DNA of 6,980 nt from Verrucomicrobiales bacterium (GTDB lineage: Bacteria > Verrucomicrobiota > Verrucomicrobiia > Verrucomicrobiales > DEV007): the NCBI GenBank assembly GCA_002705125.1, contig PAHQ01000043.1, positions 18,006 to 24,985 of the forward strand, written 5' to 3'. Every line of letters starts with the position of its first letter. The stretch's first letter is position 1. A program made the translations under genes and the position numbers. The notes beneath the pieces are model-generated. The model saw only the letters and a program-made list of their open reading frames with translations, had not been told where the DNA came from and made no database searches. Positions 1 through 5,600 of this stretch are shown here, in pieces.

Positions 1-549
1 AGATCTACCCTTATGTGATTTTTCAACTTCCTCTTTGTGTTCAGAATTTTTCAGAGCCGAATCTCCTGTCTCAACATCTTCTATAGCTTCAGACGAGTCA
101 TCATATCCATCTGCAATAAGGCGAATTTTAGAAACTCTAGGCTTTATTAGAGCCTCTTCCGTAATCCATATAGTAAAAGGTTTATAATCATACTTCAATA
201 AATGATCCACATTCTCTGAATCAGCATCAAAAGCTTCATCCGGAATAGATTCAATTAGACGTTCAGTCTTATGAGTGGCTTTAGCCCATACAGTAAATGC
301 TTTAGATGAGGGCAATGAAATTAATTCTTTTTCTCTTAGGGATTCAGATAGAGAGGAAATGTTACTACACTCATTAATTGATAAATAATCTTGAGATGTC
401 CAAATAGTAAAAGGTGCAGATCTTCCTAGCTTTATCATTTTTTTCGGTCCCCCATTACGTTCATCCCAAATTCTTGCAAACCATCCGCCTTCGGGACGAC
501 TAATAGCTTTGGGTACATTATCTTCTTCTTCGCCTACTGGTCTAGCCAT
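1..549 (-). CDS. Uncharacterised acidic protein with three FT(I/V)W repeats, C-terminus cut by window edge
   Basis: I do not recognise this protein. Reading the minus strand from the ATG at 549, the frame stays open for 183 codons to the window edge, so only the N-terminal part is visible. It begins MARPVGEEED and then has a Trp/Gly-rich stretch (GGWFARIWDERNGG, residues 21-34). The striking feature is a short motif seen three times: PFTIW at 46-50, AFTVW at 84-88 and PFTIW at 124-128, at 38 and 40 residue intervals. Each is followed by a polar segment (TSQDYL, AKATHK, ITEEAL), which suggests three degenerate units of about 39 residues. From residue 144 the chain becomes very acidic and low in complexity (DGYDDSSEAIEDVETGD), then Lys/Glu-rich, which looks like a disordered linker. 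No signal peptide or membrane segment is visible. It is divergent from the amidotransferase gene, has a plausible promoter and no Shine-Dalgarno sequence. Coding potential is well supported; function is unknown. Confidence 0.8.
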   Translation of the reverse strand, partial: MARPVGEEEDNVPKAISRPEGGWFARIWDERNGGPKKMIKLGRSAPFTIWTSQDYLSINECSNISSLSESLREKELISLPSSKAFTVWAKATHKTERLIESIPDEAFDADSENVDHLLKYDYKPFTIWITEEALIKPRVSKIRLIADGYDDSSEAIEDVETGDSALKNSEHKEEVEKSHKGRS

Positions 550-591
550 ATTATTAGGTTAATATTTGGTTTCTAAAAAAGTATCTCACAA

Positions 592-620
592 ATTATACTT
601 TAATAAAGTCAGATCGTCAG
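592..620 (-). promoter_or_regulatory. Putative sigma70-type promoter for the leftward repeat-protein gene
   Basis: On the minus strand a perfect TATAAT -10 hexamer lies at 597-592, with CTGACG (4 of 6 matches to TTGACA) at 620-615 and a spacer of exactly 17 bp. Transcription would start near 585, leaving a leader of about 36 nt before the ATG at 549. The leader has no purine-rich ribosome binding site. This is a consensus match only, and AT-rich DNA gives such matches by chance, but the perfect -10, ideal spacing and correct position upstream of a start codon make it credible. Confidence 0.5.
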
Positions 621-641
621 AGACACTCAAATAACCAAAAG

Positions 642-654
642 ATCAATAATTGAT
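642..654. promoter_or_regulatory. Short palindrome in the divergent intergenic region, possible operator
   Basis: ATCAATAATTGAT is a perfect inverted repeat with 6-bp arms around one central base. It sits in the 171-bp gap between two divergent genes and overlaps the possible -35 hexamer of the rightward gene. Operators often sit in such positions, but the arms are short and AT-rich, so chance occurrence is quite possible. Confidence 0.2.
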
Positions 655-677
655 TAAATTAAACCTCATGTCAAAAT
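650..677 (+). promoter_or_regulatory. Weak candidate sigma70 promoter for the amidotransferase gene
   Basis: TTGATT (4 of 6 to TTGACA) at 650-655 and CAAAAT (4 of 6 to TATAAT) at 672-677 are separated by 16 bp. Transcription would start near 684, giving a leader of about 37 nt before the ATG at 721. Some promoter must lie here because the upstream gene is divergent, but this particular match is weak. Confidence 0.25.
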
Positions 678-720
678 GTACATAGCTTTCATCTTAGAAC
701 GCTGAACCCCCAGTACTAAA

Positions 721-1290
721 ATGCTACTTGTCATCGATAACTACGATTCATTCACTTATAATTTAGTTCAATACTTTGGGGAACTTGGTGCAACAATGGA
801 AATACGAAGGAATGATGAAATCACCATTAAAGAAATTGAAGAACTTAGCCCATCCAAGATTTGTATCTCTCCAGGTCCTTGCACTCCAAAAGAAGCAGGA
901 ATTAGTTGTGATGTTATAAAAGAATTTGGCAAGCAGATACCCACTCTTGGGGTCTGTTTAGGGCATCAGTGCATTGGCCAAGTCTACGGAGGAGAAATAA
1001 TTCGTGCCAACAATCTGATGCATGGAAAAACCTCAATGGTAGAGCATAACAGCAAAGGGCTCTTTGAGGATATGCCTAATCCATTTGAGGCAACCCGTTA
1101 TCATTCACTACTGATAAATCAAAACGATTTTCCAAATAGCTTAGAAATAACAGCTACTGCAGTCACGGATGAAAATGAAATCATGGGCGTTCAGCATAAA
1201 GAACATCCAGTTTATGGCGTTCAGTTTCATCCAGAATCAATACTGACTGGAGAAGGTAAGAAATTACTAACTAATTTCCTGCAGTTTTGA
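721..1290 (+). CDS. trpG/pabA: Glutamine amidotransferase subunit of anthranilate / aminodeoxychorismate synthase (TrpG/PabA family)
   Basis: This 189-residue class I glutamine amidotransferase has the usual length for a free-standing TrpG/PabA subunit. It hydrolyses glutamine and passes ammonia to a chorismate-binding partner (TrpE for anthranilate and tryptophan, or PabB for 4-amino-4-deoxychorismate and folate) in the cytoplasm. It shows the N-terminal signature [11 protein letters not shown] (5-15), the oxyanion-hole motif SPGPCTP (50-56), the nucleophile elbow GVCLGHQ with Cys79, HGKTS at 101-105, YHSL (127-130), and GVQFHPES with His170 and Glu172 completing the triad. All catalytic residues are intact. 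The HGKTS and [14 protein letters not shown] stretches resemble E. coli PabA slightly more than TrpG, but many bacteria use one protein for both pathways, and no trpE or pabB is in the window to decide. The start fits the family, which begins immediately before the IDNYDSF motif. No Shine-Dalgarno sequence precedes it. The next gene follows within 17 bp, suggesting an operon. Confidence 0.95.
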   Translation: MLLVIDNYDSFTYNLVQYFGELGATMEIRRNDEITIKEIEELSPSKICISPGPCTPKEAGISCDVIKEFGKQIPTLGVCLGHQCIGQVYGGEIIRANNLMHGKTSMVEHNSKGLFEDMPNPFEATRYHSLLINQNDFPNSLEITATAVTDENEIMGVQHKEHPVYGVQFHPESILTGEGKKLLTNFLQF

Positions 1291-1307
1291 TTTTAACGAA
1301 ACTGTTT

Positions 1308-2570
1308 ATGAATCAATTCTACAATCAATTTGATATCGCTCCAAGGTATGAAAACGGTGGCCCTCGACCAGATGACTATAGAACACCATTTCAAATTGAT
1401 CGAGACAGAATCATTTACACTTCAGCATTTCGAAAGCTTCAAAGTAAGACGCAAGTCTTCTTGTCAGGTGAATATGACTTCTATCGCACACGCCTTACTC
1501 ATTCATTAGAAGTAGCACAAATCGGAAGATCGATTTGCAATAGAATAAAATCTACAAGTGAACACCTTAATAAGGATCATTTTATAGACCCTGATCTTGT
1601 TGAGGCATCATGCCTATCACACGACCTTGGGCACCCACCTTTTGGACATGCAGGGGAAAGGGCACTGCATCAAATGATGCTTAAGGCGGGAGGCTTTGAG
1701 GGAAACGCTCAAACCCTAAGACTTCTAGCTGAAACCATTTATGGACAATCAGGAATGAACCCAACTCGGGCATTCTTAGACTCAACTCTAAAATATAAAA
1801 CTCTTCTTTCTGAAAGGCCTGATTCTCCCAACCATTTTATATACGACTACCAATCAGCTCATCTCGATTTTGTTTTTGATGGGCTTGAAGATATTATCAA
1901 ATTTTCTCCCGGAAAAAAACGAAACAGTTTTAAATCTGTCGAATGTCAAATAATGGACTGGGCAGATGATACCGCATATTCGCTCAATGATATTGTAGAT
2001 GGAAACAATGCAGGATTTATTAATTTAGAAAGGTTAGAAAGCTGGGCAGAAAATAATGAGATTAGTAAGGAGGATGCAAAACACATAGAAACAATTTGTC
2101 GTTCCATAAAAAGGAAAAGGCTTGAACCTCTAATGGGTCGAAAAGTTGGGGATTTTATTGCAGCAGCGACACTAATTGAATCTAATCAGAATTTCATGTC
2201 ATCCAAAACCTCAAGATACAGGTATAACATTCAGGTAGAGGAAGAAATTTCAGCAGAGTCAAAACTCTATAAAAAAATTGCACTTGATTTAGTTTTTAAA
2301 TCTCCCCAGCTTCAGCAACTTGATCACAAGGCCTCAAGAATACTTGGAGAACTATTCGAAATTCTTTCAAATAATTATATTACAAAAGGAACAAAACCTC
2401 TTCTCCTTCTTGGGTCAGATGGTGAAAATTCTATAAAGAGAGCTCAAAGCGACCAAGATAAATCTAGGATCATTAGTGATATTATATCTGAGATGACTGA
2501 TAGATTAGCCGTAAGAACTTATCGAAGGCTTATTGATCCAAACTTTGGGTCAATCATGGATCTTGTTTAA
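1308..2570 (+). CDS. dgt: Deoxyguanosinetriphosphate triphosphohydrolase-like protein (HD domain dNTPase)
   Basis: A 420-residue cytoplasmic HD-superfamily metalloenzyme of the dGTPase family, which cleaves dNTPs (classically dGTP) to the deoxynucleoside and tripolyphosphate and so tunes dNTP pools. Numbering from the ATG at 1308, it has the family opening DYRTPFQIDRDRIIYTSAFR (23-42) and KLQSKTQVF (43-51), then RLTHSLEVAQIGR (62-74) with metal ligand His65, the HD motif in SHDLGHPPFGHAGERAL (104-120; His105, Asp106, and His109/His114 near the active site), and the final metal Asp in WADDTAYSLNDI (218-229, Asp220 or Asp221). The C-terminal helical part through residue 420 looks complete. An in-frame TTG at 1287 would add seven residues (MILTKLF) and overlap the preceding stop. 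I prefer the ATG because the family usually starts a few residues before such a segment, but neither start has a Shine-Dalgarno sequence. Substrate preference within the family cannot be read from sequence. Confidence 0.93.
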   Translation: MNQFYNQFDIAPRYENGGPRPDDYRTPFQIDRDRIIYTSAFRKLQSKTQVFLSGEYDFYRTRLTHSLEVAQIGRSICNRIKSTSEHLNKDHFIDPDLVEASCLSHDLGHPPFGHAGERALHQMMLKAGGFEGNAQTLRLLAETIYGQSGMNPTRAFLDSTLKYKTLLSERPDSPNHFIYDYQSAHLDFVFDGLEDIIKFSPGKKRNSFKSVECQIMDWADDTAYSLNDIVDGNNAGFINLERLESWAENNEISKEDAKHIETICRSIKRKRLEPLMGRKVGDFIAAATLIESNQNFMSSKTSRYRYNIQVEEEISAESKLYKKIALDLVFKSPQLQQLDHKASRILGELFEILSNNYITKGTKPLLLLGSDGENSIKRAQSDQDKSRIISDIISEMTDRLAVRTYRRLIDPNFGSIMDLV

Positions 2571-2621
2571 GGCTTCCTCTATCTTTCATTATCCATTACT
2601 CTCTTAAAGAACCCACTATTC
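2571..2621 (+). other. 51-bp intergenic gap without terminator or clear promoter
   Basis: The gap between the dNTPase stop and the next ATG is pyrimidine-rich. It contains no GC-rich hairpin followed by a T-run, no good -35/-10 pair and no Shine-Dalgarno sequence. Read-through transcription into the giant secreted-protein gene is therefore possible, although the functions are unrelated. Confidence 0.4.
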
Positions 2622-2681
2622 ATGAAATATTTCATTCTATTTATTCTACTACTACTTACATATCATAGAACAACTAATGCC
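2622..2681 (+). other. Sec signal peptide coding region of the giant protein
   Basis: Residues 1-20 have a short basic N-terminus (MK), a hydrophobic core (FILFILLLL) and a polar end TNA, with Thr at -3 and Ala at -1 before Glu21. The lamin-tail domain starts straight after it, which supports both the export call and the choice of ATG. Confidence 0.8.
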
Positions 2682-5600
2682 GAAGTGGTCATTAATGAGA
2701 TTCATTACAATAGTGAACCCAACAATGCACTTAATGAGTTCATCGAATTACACAACGTAGGCAATAAACCAGTGGACATTTCAGGTTGGTTCTTTTCGGA
2801 TGGTATTAGCTATCAATTTAACGAAGGCACTGTAATTAATGCTAATGGTTTTTTAGTAGTAAGCGAAAACCCCGAAAGGCTTGAAATCACTCTCGGCGCT
2901 AATGCTGTGGGACCTTTCTCAGGAAGCCTTTCAAGCTCAGGAGAAAAAGTAGAATTGAAACGCCGTGATGGGTCAGTCGCCGACACTGTTGAATATCGAT
3001 CAAAATTTCCTTGGCCAGTTGGAGCAAATGGTACAGGTGCATCAATGGAACTCATTAACCCTGTGTTAGACAATGACTTGGGAGGATCATGGAGAAGTTC
3101 TCGTGTCCCAGGAAAACTTCCTGAGATTACACTCCTTAAGGAAAGTGATGAAAAATGGCGATGGAGACCTGGAGAAACCGAAGCATCAAACCCAATCGAT
3201 GAATGGAGAACAAATAATTTTGAAGAAGATGATAGCTGGTCCGAGGCTACTCTGCCCATTGGCTATGGAAGCGTAAGAGGATTAGATATAGCCACTGAGA
3301 TCAGCGGAATGCGAAATAACTTCACCTCTATTTTTCTGCGAAATACAATTAGCATTGCTCCTGGCGAGGTGCCTCAACAATTACAAATTCGCTACTCCGT
3401 TGATGATGGAATGATACTATGGATTAACGGCGTAAAATGCTTGAGCTATAATGTGGATGCAGGAGAACAAAGTGTATCCAGCACAGCAAGTGGTAATGGA
3501 CAAGAAGGCGTATGGAGAGAATCCTTAGTTGAGGGTGTATCTGCATACCTTAAAGAAGGTGAAAACCTGATAGCTGTTCAAGTATTTAACACAAGTCCTA
3601 ACAGCAGTGATCTCGGAATAGATTTAGAAATCATTCGGCCTAGTAGAGGTGAAAACGAGCCCCCCAGACCTTCTCCAGGAATAATAAACACAACGTCAAC
3701 CTCAGAGATGCCTCCAATAATGAGACAGGTTAAACACTCTCCCAAATCACCTAAATCAAATGAAGACACTATAATAAGCACAAAAGTTACCAGCGATGCA
3801 TTGATAAATTCGGTTAAACTAGAATACCAAATAGTATCTGCTGGCGACTACATTCCTTCCCACCTTGCAAAAACAACCAATCAATTAAGATCAAGGCCAA
3901 ACGATGATAGAGAGCCAAATCCTTTATATCATGACCCCAAAAATTGGACCTCTATTAATATGAAGGATGACGGCTTGAGTTCTGACGTCACGGCAGGTGA
4001 TGATATTTATACTGCAAAAATCCCCTCTCAGAAAAACAGAACTCTTGTCCGATATAGAATAATCACTCAAAGCGGAGATTCTAGTGAGCTGAGAATTCCA
4101 TACAATGATGACAAATCCCTAAACTTTGCTTACTTTGTATACGATGGAGTTCCGGACTACGTGGTTCAGAAAAGCAGGACATTCCAAACTCCACACACTT
4201 ATTCATCTGAATTAATAAATTCAGTTCCAGTTTATCATGTCATCACTGATTCGGATAATTTTGATCAAGCCGTTGCCTACAATAGCGGCGATCACATAAG
4301 CCGTGATAACTATGATGCTAGGAGTGCCTATAACTGGAATTGTACCTTTGTCTATGATGGAAAAGTTTATGATAATGTCGGGTACCGACTAAGGCAAAGA
4401 AATGCCAGATATTCCGGTAACGGAAGGCGAAGTTTTAAATTCAAATTCAATCTTGGAAAATACCCAAAGTTTCACGATAACGAAGGGGATCAATATAAAA
4501 CTGAATGGAAATATTTAGCCTCTCATAAAATGAAAGGCTCAAGAGGGAACCACACTTGGGGCATTGAACAAGCTGCAAACCATTTATTATGGAACATGAC
4601 AGGCACGCCTGCTCCATACACTCACTGGTTTCACATGAGAGTAATCCGTGGAGAAGAAGAGGCTCCCTCAGGTGCGAACGGTCAATATCAAGGAGACTAT
4701 TACGGCATGCTTTTAGCAATGGAAGAGTATGACGTACGGTTCCTTGATTCTCATGGAATGGAAAAAGGCAATCTATACAAACTTATTAGCGGCAGAACAG
4801 ATGGAGTTTCTGTTAGGCGATACTTATCAAAAGGTGGCGTTGACGATGGCTCTGATTTTAAAAATATTATATTTCAACTAAAGCCTAATAAATCAGATGA
4901 CTGGTTAAATCAGTATGTTAACTACGATTCCTGGAACCGTTACCATGCCATAGTGGATGCCGTTAGGCATTACGACGTTCAACCTAATACAAGTGAACAT
5001 TTGAAAAATAGAGCCTTTTATTTTGAACCATCACTCGAATCCAATCTTGGCAGACTATGGGTTTTACCATGGGACTCTGATACAAGCTGGGGACCAAACT
5101 GGAATGGTGGAGAGGGCTTCTGCAAACAAGCTATATATGACACTAACCCTCCAAGACGTGAATTTGACATCGCTTACAAGAATACAGTTAGAGAAATTCG
5201 AGATCTAATATGGACCGAAGAGCAGATAAATATTTTATTAGATCCTTTAGGAGCAAAAATTTCAGGTCTCGTGAATGCCGATAGAGACCGCTGGATTGGA
5301 GCAGTAGGAGGAAATGAAAGCCCTCCATCGCTCGAAAGCGTCATTAATGATATGAAAAAATTTGCCTTTATTGGAGGCTCTTGGGTTGGAGGAAGCGATG
5401 GAACCATGGATTCTATATCTCGTGACAGTGGGGTCTCTGGAAGGTCCGGACGTGACGCCTACCTTGACGCACTATCAGCTGACTCTTCTATTCCAAGAAC
5501 ACCCTCTATAAACTATGTTGGTGTGGATCAATTTCCCCAAGGTGAACTAACATTTGAAAGTTCATCTTTCTCAGACCCAAATGGATCAAATAGCTTTGGG

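Noticed and set aside
2571..2640. Possible intrinsic terminator after the dNTPase gene
   Set aside because: No GC-rich stem-loop followed by a T-tract could be found in the 51-bp gap.
2813..3259. Minus-strand open frame of 148 codons
   Set aside because: It lies wholly inside the giant plus-strand gene, whose lamin-tail and jelly-roll motifs are read in the other frame. The translation is Ser/Leu/Pro-rich with no recognisable motif, as expected for an antisense shadow.
3660..3770. Possible frameshift or gene boundary in the Pro/Ser-rich stretch of the giant gene
   Set aside because: The reading frame stays open and the composition fits a flexible linker between jelly-roll 1 and the Ig-like domain; downstream domains continue in the same frame.
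4447..4719. Minus-strand open frame with a CPKCGS string resembling a zinc ribbon
   Set aside because: The Cys-rich string is the antisense of the conserved CotH domain around residues 640-660. A lone CxxC with a poorly placed second pair is not enough to call a zinc-binding protein.
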